The notes under the pieces: model-generated
Told to the model about the DNA's origin: nothing
Databases searched by the model: none
The model's input: the letters and a program-made list of their open reading frames with translations, nothing else
Translations under genes and position numbers: made by a program
Assembly: GCF_029784165.1 (NCBI RefSeq)
Contig: NC_073696.1
Coordinates: 150,404,812 to 150,468,811 of the forward strand
Direction of reading: 5' to 3'
Length of the DNA: 64,000 nt
Source of the DNA: Wyeomyia smithii
Lineage: Eukaryota > Arthropoda > Insecta > Diptera > Culicidae
Part shown: positions 45,918 through 58,311 of the stretch, one piece after another
How positions within the stretch are numbered: position 1 is the first letter of the stretch
Layout: each line of letters opens with the position of its first letter

Positions 45918-48900
45918 AGAAAATGCTAAGCTCGTCGAACTAAGTCGAATGATATACGACATTCGACCCTTTGGAGCACTTTTATACGTTTGGTTTTTGC
46001 AGTGATTGCTATACCTTTTTAGAAGAAAGGCAAAAATCAATAGAGTCTTATGGCGCAACTAGACCTTCCATATGATACTGATTTTATGAAAATTGGTTCA
46101 ACCATCTCTGGGAAATATGAGTAAGATCAAATAGTCTCCAGAACACATCTCTTTCCATAACTTTTAAACCACATGTCCAATCTTTATAAAATTCAAATGT
46201 TAAGGGTTTTTTTTAGGTAGCCCGTTAATTTCGAACCAATTTTGTTAAAATCGGTTGTGTAGTTCCTGAGATAATGAGCTTTCGTTATTTCCACATTTTG
46301 ATACATAACGTATAAACTAAAAATCCGATTACAATATAATTAAATAGGGTTTCATGGGGCAATTAGACCTTTCATTTGAAATTCGAAATACACACACACA
46401 CACACATACACACACATACAGAAAATGCTAAGCTCATTGAGTTGAGTTGAGTAGGGTGATATATGCCATTCGACCGTTTGGAGCACTTGTATACCTTCGG
46501 TTTTGCCAGAGATAGTTATACATTCCTTGAAGAAAAGGAAGAATTCGTGAATGATATAAACTCATCGGAAAACGTTTATATTTATAACTTCTGGACCACA
46601 TGTTTATTCATTGTAAAAATCATCGATGGTTCTGAAGACGCATGTTCATTTGATACCTGTTTTGTTCCAATCGGTTGTGTAGTTTCTGAGATGATGAAGT
46701 TTCGTGATTTTCACATTTCGTTACATAAAAGACAACGTTACAGTCCGAATATGATAAAACTTAATAGGGTTTTATCAGGCAACTAGACCTTTCATTTGCA
46801 ACTTATTTCGTAAAAATCGGTCCAGCCATCTCTGAGAAAAGTGGGTGAGTTCAAGTAGTCTCAGGATAATGTTTCTTTTCATAGCCTGATTTCACATTAT
46901 TATATATAACGAACAAATTTAAATTCCAATTACAATAAAATTCAATAGGGTCTTATGGGGCAACAAGACCTTCCATATGACACTAACTTTGTGAAAATCG
47001 GTCCAGCCATCTCCGAGAAAAGTGAGTGAGATTAAACAGTCTCCGAAACACGTTTCTTTGCATAACTTTTGAACGACATGTCCAAACACTGAAAAGTTAA
47101 TTTAAAATTGGTACAAAAACCTAAATTAATCCACCTAGTGGTCAGACTTAGCCTTTCTCATTCAAACTTATTATTTGTAAAAATAGATTTACATGAATGC
47201 TTAAACCTAAGAAAGTATATTCACTTTTTGGGTTCTAAAATATTGATGTTGTAATTGAAGTATGAAATATGAAATTTGACGTAATGTTAGTGTTTCAGAA
47301 ATAGCGAAATATAAGAAATGACTCTTAATTTCGAACAATTTAATCACGAGCGATACCGGGAATGTTCAAATAGTACGATACCACATTTAAATCATGTTGA
47401 GGCCATATATATTGATCAAAGCAGCTATTGTGTTGAATAGTGTTTGAATTTCTTTTCTTTACAAAACTTTTGAACAGTATATCAAATTTTTATGAAGTTT
47501 GTTATTTGTAAGTTTGAGAGATGACTCGTTTGTATGACACTAGTTCTGTTCAAATAAGTCGTGTAATACTTGAGATAATAGACTTTGGTTGTTTTACAAA
47601 TTAAAACATAACGGTTGCTTAAGTTTGATTACAATCAAATGAAAAGGGAACGTATGGGGGAGCCAAACTTTGGAACCACGTGTTCAATCATAATTCATCA
47701 GTTAACCCTTAACTATCCCGTTCATTCGATATCAATATTGTTCAAATCTGTTGTGTAGTTTCTAAGATAATGAAGTTTAGTGATTTTCACATTTCGATAC
47801 ATTACAGACGAAGTTACATTCCGATTACAGCAAAATTCAATAGGGTGTTATGAGGCAGCTAGACCTTTCATTTGATACTGATTCTGTGGAAATCGTGTCA
47901 ACCATCTCTGAGAAAAGTTAGTGAGCCCAAGTAGTCATCAGAATATGTTTCTTTTCATAGCTGGATTTCACATTTTTAAACATAACAGGAAAAGTAATAA
48001 TCCGTTCGCAAAAAAAAAATCATTAGAGTCTTATGGGGCAACAAGACTTTACATATGACACTGATTTTATGAAAATCGGTCCAGCCATCTCTGAGAAACA
48101 TGAGTGAGATTAAACAGTCTCCAGAACACGTTTCTTTCTGTAACTTCTGAACCATATGTTCAATCTTCATAAAATTCAAAAGTTGAGGGTTTTTTGGTAG
48201 ACCGTTCATTTGAAACCAATTTTGTTCTAATCGGTGAGGCCACATATTTTGATCGTAGCTATAGTTTTAAACAGTCTGCGGGTTTAGTTTCTTTCTATAA
48301 CTTTCAAACCACACGTTTAAACATTATGAAATTCATTGTTTAAGGGTTTGAAAGCCCATTTATTTGAATTCAACTATGTTCATAGCTTCTGAGATATAAG
48401 AGCGTTTTTCACATTCTGACGCAGCGCCAAAACTAAAAGCTTGATTACAATGAAATTCAATAGCAATCTAAGCGGCAAACAGACCCTTCATTTGACACCA
48501 AGATAGAAAGAATCGGTCAGACCATCTCTGAGAAAAGAGTGCGAAAGAAAGGTGCACATACACGTACACACCCACACACAAACATATACACTTATACATG
48601 CATATATGCAGAAAATGCTCGATTCGTCGAACTGAGTTGAGTAGTATATGACATTCGGCCATTCAATCATTTTTCTACCTTTTAATTAACCAGTGATCGT
48701 TAGGAGAAAGTCAATATGTTTACCCTCATCATGTGATTTCACATTTTTATGAACAACGGGCACAGTTACAATCCGATTGCAATGAAATTCAATAGCAACC
48801 TATGGGGCAACTAGACCTTTCATTTGACACTAATTTTGTGAAAATCGGTTCAGCCATCACTGAGAAAAATGAGTGAGTTTAAACAACCTCAGGATAACTT

Positions 48901-49529
48901 TTCTTTACATAACTTTTGAACCATATGTTCAATCATAACGAAATTCAAAAGTTAAGGGTTCTGGGGACAGCCCGATCATTTGAAACCAATTTTATTGAAA
49001 TCGGTTGTGTGGTTTCTGAGGTATTGATGTTTTGTGATTTTTACATTTTGATACATAACCTCTAAACTAAAAATCCGATTACAATGAAATTCAATCGCAA
49101 CCTATGGCGCAACGAGACCTTTCATTTGCAATTAATTTTATGAAAATCGGTCCAGCCATCTCTGAGAAAAGTGAGTGAGAAAAAAAAGTTGCACATACAT
49201 ACACACACACACACACATACACACATACATACATACATACAGAAAATGCTCAGTTCGTCGAAAGGGGTCGAGTGGTATATGACATTCGGCCATTGGGACC
49301 ACTTTTATACCTTCGGTTTTTCCAGTGATTGCTATACCTTTCTAGGAGAAAGGCAAAAACAAGCCCGTTCTTTGGCACTACTAAATTCGCTGGAAAATCC
49401 TTGTCAGAAGAGCGACTCGTCGCTTTCGATTTTTCTCTGCATGCACTATATCGAAAAAACAAACCCAAACAACGTTGCTATAAGTAGGAAAGAACATGCT
49501 GTTTCTCTCGTGCTCTCGTACCTCTACAC

Positions 49530-51995
49530 CTAAGACAAGACGCGACAGCTGGCTTCTTATTTTTCTTTTCGTAACGGCCGTCATCCCCGTCGAAATTTTT
49601 TTGAACGTTCCATACCGTTGATACCAGAATGATTATTTTTAACAACTTCTGCAGGTCAATGAAAATAAAACAAATTAAAATTGCAATATATAGGCGAATA
49701 ATACTCAATTTGTATTTATTATTTTATGTTCAATAAAGCATACTTCTACTATCAAATTTTTTCTTCCTAAGTTTCTTGGTACCCAAATTTTTTCTTCCTA
49801 AGTTTCTTGGACTTCAACCGAAATAGCACAAAACGATTAATCAATGCATTTTTAAAGTTGTAACAGTGAAATAAATTACTCGGTAATATCATGTACCTTG
49901 CATACTTTTGCATCATTATTTATGAACAATTACACTGTGCTACAAATGAAAAAAATGCAAGAACTTCTGAAGTGACCTAGTGTAGGTTGTAGGTCTTGTT
50001 GAGTGTAACATTCGCTCATAATAGAAATTTTCCAAACACCCAATTTTTTGGTTTGTACAATTTTTGGTTTGTACTAATATCACTAAAACATATTGAGTTA
50101 TTTGAGTTTAAATATAATTTTTTAGTTTTTTTCACGCAATTTTTCAATTTAATTTGAAATTTGCCACCTGTTTTTGTGAGAAAGATACGACAAATACACT
50201 AAACTTTTGAAATTATATTCAATGATGAATCAAAGAAAAGTGGTTTTTGTGAAAATGGGTGAATATTTGACTGAGTTATATATTTTTTAAGAAAACCAGA
50301 ATTTTTGGTTTCTATACCACAATTATTTCGCGGTGCTACAAATGGTGAAAAAACACAAGAACTTCTTAAGTGATCTAGTGGAGGTTGTAGGTCTTGTTGA
50401 GTGTAACATTCGCTCATACTAGAAATTTTTTAAACACCCTCAAAATCTAAAGTTATGGTCAAAATACGGTTTATTGGACCTCAGGGCATAAATTTTTTTT
50501 AACTCAGTCATTTCTCAACCGATTTTCAATATTTAGGCAGTTTGGGAAAGAAGATAAACAGAGCTTTCAAAAAATCTACTGGTTTGTACTAATATCACTA
50601 AAACATGTTGAGTTATTTGAGTTTAAATATAATTTTTTAGATTTTTTCACACAATTTTTCAATGTGAGGTCTGAGAAATGGGTTCTGATCATAACTTCAA
50701 ATTTTAGGGGTATTCGAAAAACTTTAAGTATGCGCGCTATTAACACTTGACTAGAGCTATTGCCCACACTAGGTCACATCAAAAGCTCTTGTATTTTTTA
50801 CCATTTGTACACCGTGAAACAATTGTGCGTGAGATGCCAAAAAATCTGGTTTTCTTAAAAACCCTATAACTCAGCCAAATATTCACCGATTTTCACAAAA
50901 CTACTTTTGTTTGATTCGTCATTGAATTTTATTTCAAAATTTTATTGTATTTTAGTATCTTTCTTACACAAATAGGTGAAAAATTTCAAGTTATGTTGAA
51001 AAATAGCATGTAAAAGTCTAAAAAATTATATTTAAACTCAAATAACTCAACATGTTTTAGTGATATTAGTACAAACCTGTAAATGTTTTGGAAGCTCTGT
51101 TTATTTTTTTTCCAAAACTGCCTCAATATTGAAAATCGGTTGAGAAATGACTGAGTTAAAAAAAATTTATGCCCTGAGGTCCAAAAAACCGTATTTTGAC
51201 AATAACTTCAGATTTTGGGGGTGTTTGGAAAATTTCTAGTATGAGCGAATGTTACACTCAACAAGACCTACAACCTCCACTAGATCACTTCAGAAGTTCT
51301 TGTGTTTTTTCACCATTTGTAGCCCCGCGAAATAATTGTGGTATAGAAGCCAAAAATTCTGGTTTTCTTAAAAAAGATATAACTCAGTCAAATATTCACC
51401 GATTTTCACAAAACCACTTTTGTTTGATTCGTCATTGAATATAACTTCAAAAGTTTAGTGTATTTGTAGTATCTTTCTCACAAAAACAGGTGGCAAATTT
51501 CAAATTAAATTAAAAAATTGCGTGGAAAAAACTAAAAAATTGTATTTAAACTCAAATAACTCAACATGTTTTAGTGATATTAGAACAAACCAGTAAATCT
51601 TTTGAAAGCTCTGTTTATCTTCTTTCCAAAACTGCCTCAATATTGAAAATCGGTTGAGAAATGACTGAGTTAAAAAAAATTGTATGCACTGAGGTCCAAA
51701 AAACCGTATTTTGACCATAACTTCAGATTTTGGGGGTGTTTGGAAAATTTCTAGTATGAGCGAATATTACACTCAACAAGACCTACAACCTACGCTAGGT
51801 CACTTCAGAAGTTCTAAATCGTTGTAGCACAGTGTTATAATAACTAAATTATGACTCTCCAGCATCACTGCTTTACAGTGAAAAGTAACCTCGTTGAATT
51901 TTCTACGTGACGATTGCGTTATCGGATTCAGCCAATCAGCAGCCGGTTCAAATTGGTTGAATGTAACGGTGACCAGCTGTCGCGTCTTGTCTTAG
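49530..51995. mobile_element. hAT element D containing a CACTA element
   Basis: The termini CTAAGACAAGACGCGACAGC and the inverse are identical for 23 bp. CTCTACAC flanks both sides (49522-49529 and 51996-52003). After removal of the nested CACTA element only about 560 bp remain, so it is a non-autonomous hAT. It inserted within the first bases of the CACTA relic on its right. Confidence 0.92.
49933..51834. mobile_element. non-autonomous CACTA element
   Basis: The termini CACTGTGCTACAA and TTGTAGCACAGTG are exact inverted repeats, flanked by TTA on both sides (49930-49932 and 51835-51837). CACT(G) ends with a 3-bp duplication define the CACTA/EnSpm superfamily. The interior is a 390-540-bp repeat unit, marked by AGAACTTCTGAAGTGACCTA and CTCAACCGATTTTCAATATT, present twice in forward (49960-50800) and twice in reverse orientation (50800-51810). 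It has no transposase. Confidence 0.88.
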
Positions 51996-52000
51996 CTCTA

Positions 52001-55000
52001 CACCTAACTACAGCGATTTAGAACTTCTGAAGTGACCTAGCGTAGGTTGTAAGTCTTGTTGAGTGTAACATTCGCTCATACTAGAAATTTTCCAAACACC
52101 CCCAAAATCTGAAGTTATGGTCAAAATACGGTTTTTTGGACCTCAGGGCATACAATTTTTTTTAACTCAGTCATTTCTCAACCGATTTTCAATATTGAGG
52201 CAGTTTTGGAAAGAAGATAAACAGAGCTTTCAAAAGATTTACTGGTTTGTACTAATATCACTAAAACATGTTGAGTTATTTGAGTTTAAATACAATTTTT
52301 TAGTTTTTTTCACGCAATGTTTTAATTTAATTTGAAATTTGCCACCTGTTTTTGTGAGAAAGATACTACAAATACACTAAACTTTTGAAGTTATATTCAA
52401 TGACGAATCAAACAAAAGTGGTTTTGTAAAAATCGGTGAATATTTGACTGAGTTATATCTTTTTTAAGAAAACCAGAATTTTTGGCTTCTATACCACAAT
52501 TATTTCGCGGGGCTACAAATGGTGAAAAAACACAAGAACTTCTGAAGTGATCTAGTGGAGGTTGTAAGTCTTGTTGAGTGTAACATTCGCTCATACTAGA
52601 AATTTTCCAAACACCCCAAAAATCTGAAGTTATGGTCAAAATACGGTTTTTTGGACCTCAGGGCATACATTTTTTTTAACTCAGTCATTTCTCAACCGAT
52701 TTTCAATATTGAGGCAGTTTTTTTTTAATAAAACATGATTATTTTAGAACCGTCCAAAAGGAGTTTGTTTGTCGAAAAAAATCATAAGCGATACAAAAAA
52801 TCAATTGGGTTTCAATGTACTGCAAGATTTGCGCTATGAAAGGGATGATGGTCAAACGCATGATCCTTCGAACATGTCTAAAACTGGCAAAGACCGAACA
52901 GAAAGAGGTCAAGATCATCAGATTAGAAATTGCTCTTTAAACTACTCCGTGGAACCGTTTATTTTCGATCACTTGGAGACAATGTCTGAACAAGTAAGAA
53001 ATAGTGATTTTGACTTATCATTCGAAAACTCGGTCTATGATGACCAAGAATATCAGACTGAGAGTGACGAGGATGATACGCATACGGTAATGGATTTTTT
53101 AGTAAATTAGTCACTATGCTTGACAGACAGTTTTTTTTAGGAATTCCAATCGGAAAGAGGATATTTTCACCCTGCGCTTTCCATCACTAATCATGAAGTG
53201 ATGTTTCTTTTACTTAATATTTTCATTCGCCATTAACTAACCAACGCTGCCTTGGAAGATTTATTGCGGTTTTTAAATCTGATCGTGGACACAAAAGTGC
53301 TTCCGGAGTCTTTTCGTCAATTTTACCTTTTTTTTGGTGAAAACAGTTATGCACGTCAGTTTATTTGCACTGATTGCAAATTGTTTATTGGAGAAGAAAA
53401 ATAAAAGTGTCAAAACTGTGGCAGTGGAGCATTTTCATTTTTTATTACGTTTGATTTGGTTTACGAGCTTAAGCAAGTGTTGTTGCGTAATTGGAGAAGC
53501 TTAAGCGATTATGTAGAGGAATCATTTAAAAATGTAAATGTGTCTGATATTTCAAATGCGGCCGTTTGTAGATCGCGTAATTTAAAAATTGGCATCACAC
53601 TCTGTATGAACACCGATGGAGTCAAAATTTTTAACTCTTCAAAACGCTCTCTATGGCCCATTATGTTCCAAATTAATGGGTTACCACCACATCTCAAATT
53701 TCTACGGAAAAACATCGTTGTAGCATGTCTATGGCTAGCCGACGAGGAACCTGATTTGGACATCTTTCTGAAACCGTTTACCAAGGTGTTTCGAAAACTT
53801 CATAGCGAAGGTCTCGATTTGGCTGACGTTAAATTGGATACTGTACAAATAATCGCGTGCTGTGCAGATACGATGGCAAGGTGCAAACTACAAAACATGA
53901 AGCAGTTTAACGGGTATGAGGCCTGCGGGTATTGCCTGCATCCTGGAGATATCTGCGGGAAACAAGTTAAATACGGTTATAGAGAAGGTATTCAAAACAG
54001 AAATCATAAAGATGCTGTTTATGCGATGAAGTAAGCACGGCTAGGAATTGTCCGGTGTATGGAGTTAAAGGCATTTCACCACTGTTAAGAATTCCAGATT
54101 TTGACGTTATTCGAAATGTACCAATTGACTACATGCACAATGTTTTATTAGGGGTTTTTCGACAGTTGTGCTCCATGTGGTTCGACTGTTTTGGTGATCC
54201 AGCCTACATAAAGTTCAAAATCCCGTGATTGAAAAAATTCTTGATTCTGTACAACATTTTGCAGAGCTCTCACGAAGACCCAGAAAAATATCCGATAGAG
54301 CTTTGTGGAAAGCAAATGAGTGGCTTCATTGGTTATTGCATTTTAGTTTAGTTTGCTTGTTTGACACATTGCCCTCAGCCTTTTTTAACACTATTTACTA
54401 TTAGTGGATAGTATAAGAGAACTTTTACAGAACAACTTAAGTGATGCAAAATTCATGATTTGCGGTAAGCGTCTTGAAAAATTTGTAATGAATTTTGAAT
54501 CATTGTACGGCATTGAATACATGACATATAATGTGCATTTGTTAACACATTTAGTTGATTGTTGTAGAGATTATGGTCCCTTATGGTCATTTTCATTATT
54601 TTAATTCGAGAGCATGAATGGAACATTCAAAACATGCGTCAAAGGTCCTAAAGAACCGTTAATTCAAATTGCTAACAGATGTGTTTTACAATCAAAAGTA
54701 AATAATCCTCACAACGAAAAGTTACGTGGCAAAATAGTTGATTATGTGCATCAGATTAATCACGCTCAAATTATTGACACGAAATACACTCCCGACAATT
54801 ATGTTCTCGATAGTTCAATCATTAATGAATATAGTACAAATATGATTTTTTCTATTCTATCCCGATTAAAAAACGCAGGCTTTATTTTCAAACCTGAACT
54901 GAGCATAAACTCGACCAAAGAGATACATAAGAGGCAAAAACATAATGATTGTTACTTTAGTGTTATCGAAAGAGACACTTGTACATTTGGTAAAATCAGA

Positions 55001-55190
55001 CACATCCTGTCAGATGAACAAGGAATTTATTTTTTATATACATCGTTATTAACAGAATTTATTAAGAGTCGCTTCTGGAAAGCACAAATTGTTGAGGAGG
55101 AGAAGTTGATGCTAATTAAAGTGAACGAATCGATTTCTAAATTAATCTTAATTACGTATAACAATGAATGAACTTAAGTAAAATATTTTA
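52001..55190 (+). mobile_element. CACTA relic with Tnp2-like transposase
   Basis: The left part (52014-52730) is a forward copy of the same 520-bp subterminal unit as the non-autonomous element next door. The first bases CACCTAACTACAGCGATTT are a decayed form of CACTGTGCTACAACGATTT. The transposase-like reading frames follow directly. A right inverted end was not found, so the element is broken on that side. Confidence 0.8.
52769..55171 (+). pseudogene. CACTA (Tnp2-type) transposase, disrupted
   Basis: The N-terminal frame (MSKKIISDTKNQLGF to DDTHT) joins by a likely 54-bp intron (GT at 53087, TTTTTTTTAG at 53131-53140) to EFQSERGYFHPALSITNHEV. Stops interrupt near 53236 and 53402. A CxxC...CQNCG zinc-ribbon precedes FDLVYELKQVL. 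The core NTDGVKIFNSSKRSLWPIMF, NIVVACLWLADEEPDLDIFL, CCADTMARCKLQNMKQFNGY and EACGYCLHPG is the Tnp2 transposase signature known from CACTA elements. After a shift near 54033, DYMHNVLLGVFRQL follows. The late region YNVHLLTHLVDCCRDYGPLW plus FESMNGTFKTCVKGPKEPL resembles DUF4218-type C-termini. At least four lesions; inactive. Confidence 0.85.
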
Positions 55191-56290
55191 TAAGCCGCAG
55201 GTGGATTAACATCTTGCTGTTTACAGTACTAATAAATATATTATATTTCAATTATAAATAATTATATAGATTCTATTTTCATCATATCCTAACTATTTTC
55301 TTTGTCTTGTTTTCATATCACGTTTACATTCTTCGATCACAGAATGTTAGCTCTCATTCTGCTTCACCTGCCTCGTACCCCTACGTTCTCGTAGCTTACC
55401 ACCTTCACATCGTTCAATTCAAGTTATTCGTTTTGCTCGTACGACTGGCAGATTCATACTGATTCTACTTTGAAAAATTAACATTATTGCGAACGTCAGT
55501 CTCAAATTTCACTCACTCACCCTTGACGACCTCCTTGAAGTGTGGAGTTTAGTAAGCATCATACTCACACTCCATACAATTTCTCCATGCCACTCTTTCA
55601 ATTGTTATGCATACTCTGCGTTCGGTTTAGGGAGCTTTTGAAGCCTTGCATCAACTGAATACAATCGGGTTTTCAACCTGTTCCAAAAAATTTTATCTGC
55701 TTACATCAATTAGCTCCCGATCTTCTTTTGCGTTTGACTTCAAGAAATTTGGTGTTGCTCCTGTTTCTGTCGTCATTTTGAGTTGAAAGAGTTGAAAAGG
55801 GCTGTCCCGCTCTGATATATTTATTTGTTCACCTTATCATTGATGAAACCGCGAGTTATAGATGTTTGGGCTGTTACTTCGATTTATTACGTAGTATGGC
55901 TACTTAGTCCTCTGGAGCAATCAGTGCAATGAAAGATGATTATCTTTATATCACGCATAGTGTTTCGAGATTACAATTTGTGCATTATAAAATAAAAATA
56001 TAACTAACATTGTGAACAAACTTTCTGTCCTATGCATCAAAAGGAATTCCATTTGAAACATTCGTGACTCCGTTTGTGAACAAAAAACGGAGGCGAATAT
56101 TTTTTGCTTTTGTTTGTACACATTCAGTGACAGTTCTTTACGGGGTTTCGCGTAATTGCGAAGCGGCTACAAAACATAATTATTTTCCAACCTTCGTTGT
56201 TCCAAAGTGGTTCCAGAGACCATATCGGAAAGTGTTTTATTAACGTAAGAATCATTAAGGCAAGTGCGATTTGAAACTGTGCCACAAATA
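55172..56290. other. no gene seen
   Basis: Mixed AT-rich sequence with no ORF above 77 codons worth reporting. A C/T-rich stretch at 55330-55480 has no identifiable function. A right end of the CACTA relic was looked for here and not found. Confidence 0.5.
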
Positions 56291-56292
56291 GT

Positions 56293-57452
56293 AACCGTTG
56301 AAGGTGTGGTGGACAAATAGTGCTCACTATCCTATTTGGGAATACTGAATATAACATTGTAGCTCAATAGTTTAACTCATTCAGTTTAGTACAGTTAAAA
56401 CTGATGAAAGATATTATCACGAACAGTTACCATACCTCATTAAGTACATTTAAAATCCTTCCCGATTCAGCAATGGTTTTTGATTATGCGGGATGGGCAT
56501 CCCGCATAAACAAATACCATACACGAATTGTTTCCCGTATAGTATCTTAACCATTTATAAAAAAGTCACATAACCATTTACATACCATTTCAGCTTTAGT
56601 TTTGACCATCTAGTTAATAGTAAACTGAAAAATAACCATTTGGTGAACTAGGCGTTAGGTATGGTTACCATTCAAAAACAGCGATTTTCCCGAACATATT
56701 TTTTTCGGTATTATACACAATATGGTTATCTAATAATCCAAAATTTTATACTAAAACTATTCTTCAAATGGTACGAATATGTTATTTTGCAGTAGTTTCT
56801 AGTTGTTCAGGTATCATTTCATGAATGGTATATTTATATTGATTTATATTCTGATAATCGTTCGTGGAATAGTCGTTATATTGTTTTGAATACTATAAAG
56901 ATTGTTAGTGGCGATTGCTTTATTTTTTGCAAAAATATGATGTTTTTGTTTTTCACCTGCAAATATTTGCATAATCACTTTCCAGCCATGTAGCACATTT
57001 CTCTATGTGAGTAGTCATATTTGTATTCCTCCAGGCTGCGAGGGGCGCTGTTTTGCATTCGTCGTGCAATGTCGACTTCAACTTCGTTCTGCTCGGAGAT
57101 ACTGGAAAGAAAAACATATTGTATAAATACTAAAGCCGGAAGATTTGTGACCAATTTGATTACCTCCCATTATAGTTTGACCAAAACCCGCGACTACAGC
57201 TTTTGCTGGAAGATGTCTCTTCGTTTCTCGATGGAGCTTCAACCGTTGAAGGTGTGGTGAACAAATAGTGCTCACTATCCTATTTGGGGATACTGAATAT
57301 AATATTGTAGCTCAATAGTTTAAGTCATTCAATTTAGTACAGTAATAACTGATAAAAGATATTATCACGAACAGTTACCATACTTCATTAAGTACAGTTG
57401 AAGTCCTTACCGCTTCAGCAATGGTTTTTGATTATGCGGGATTCACGAGAAA
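56293..57452. repeat. 205-bp direct repeat, two copies
   Basis: 56293-56497 and 57241-57452 are about 90% identical, starting ACCGTTGAAGGTGTGGTG and ending TTTTTGATTATGCGGGAT. They lie 950 bp apart. The second copy leads straight into the candidate exons at 57460. The sequence between the copies contains several ACCAT/ATGGT motifs and no gene. This may be a duplicated piece of an older gene or an element's ends in direct orientation. Confidence 0.75.
56484..56509. repeat. hairpin at the end of the first repeat copy
   Basis: TTATGCGGGAT and ATCCCGCATAA form 11-bp perfect arms around GGGC, exactly where the first copy of the 205-bp repeat stops matching the second. It may be a breakpoint scar. 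Confidence 0.6.
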
Positions 57453-57459
57453 GGTCCAC

Positions 57460-58311
57460 GAAAACTGATACTTACATTCATTGAGCAGAATGATGAAGAA
57501 TATTTTGCGAATGAGAACACTAAATCCAATTTCTATCAAGAACATGAGGTACGAGACGTAAATGTAACAGAGCTTAGTTATAGCGGTCACTAATTATCGT
57601 TATTTTTCATTTGTAGACTATTCGCTCCATCCTTGCCAATGAACCAAAATTTCATAAAACACTTACTCGTCAACTCGATTACAAAATCGTTCCAAATACT
57701 AAGGACTTGCTTCATATGAATCGGATTCTTACAAAATACTTTGTTGAAAAACAAATCTTACAAGAAAAAAGGTATGTATATAAATAGTTTAACCGTTTGT
57801 TTATATTATCACTAAAGCCTGTATCACTCTTTGACCGAGCGTCAAATATTAATATATATTGATAATATTATTAATAAATCATTCAAAGTTCATCAATTGT
57901 CACAATATTTTCTGAGACAATTAGTAATTTTTGCCCTTGACCCATTGTCAGCCATGACAACGGCAAATAAAAAATACAAGTAATCTGATGTTTATTCATG
58001 TTGTAATTATTGTTTCATTTATTCTCTATTAGATACCCATCAGTGCAACAAAAACAGAAATTGTCTGAACAGATCATAGAAGCTTTCCCACACCTGGATC
58101 AAACACGAGTATGCACACAGGCACCAAGAGAGGTATAAAACAAACATTCATAGAATACCTATATCTTAGCACATCTGTTCAACTGAAGAACCAAAAACGA
58201 GACAGAATCTCTTTATTTTAGGTATCGACATCTAGCGGTGGAGAGAATGCATTTTACACTCGAAATTTCATCACGCTTATATTCCATTCATTCAACAAAA
58301 GGACCGTATGA
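57460..58311 (+). CDS. candidate four-exon gene fragment, unrecognised
   Basis: Four blocks join with consistent phase. Exon A (to 57548) reads KLILTFIEQNDEEYFANENT and ends GAG|GTACGA. Exon B (57617-57771) reads TIRSILANEPKFHKTLTRQL then KDLLHMNRILTKYFVEKQIL and ends AAAAAG|GTATGT. Exon C (58033-58132) reads RYPSVQQKQKLSEQIIEAFP and ends GAGAG|GTATAA. Exon D (58222-58311) reads VSTSSGGENAFYTRNFITL and ends in TGA. Introns are 68, 261 and 89 bp with AG acceptors. The MNR.LT.YFVE...L...I...FP.L....AP.E pattern recalls a helical domain in uncharacterised animal and transposon-associated proteins, but I cannot name it. No start codon or promoter is found upstream of exon A, where the 205-bp repeat intrudes. 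It could be a pseudogene. Confidence 0.45.

Larger units (their letters stand above)
41865..49360 (+). repeat. compound culicid repeat region (copies 2-4)
   Basis: At least two starts (ACCTAAATT near 41866 and 47117) and ends (AAGGCAAAAA near 46036 and 49358) are visible. Internal units with TCGGTTGTGTAGTTTCTGAG, AATAGGGTCTTATGGGGCAA and CCAGCCATCTCTGAGAAA recur about ten times. CA-rich microsatellites followed by AAATGCTCAGTTCGTCGAA and GACATTCGGCC mark the 3' part of each copy. 47117-48250 is a close relative of 820-2300. ORFs in it are not credible. Class unknown. Confidence 0.75.

Noticed and set aside
45778..46005. ORF with a His-Thr repeat
   Set aside because: It is a translation of the CA microsatellite.
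49960..52740. CRISPR-like or regulatory array from the repeated 520-bp units
   Set aside because: Unit size, orientation switches and CACTA ends identify them as transposon subterminal repeats.
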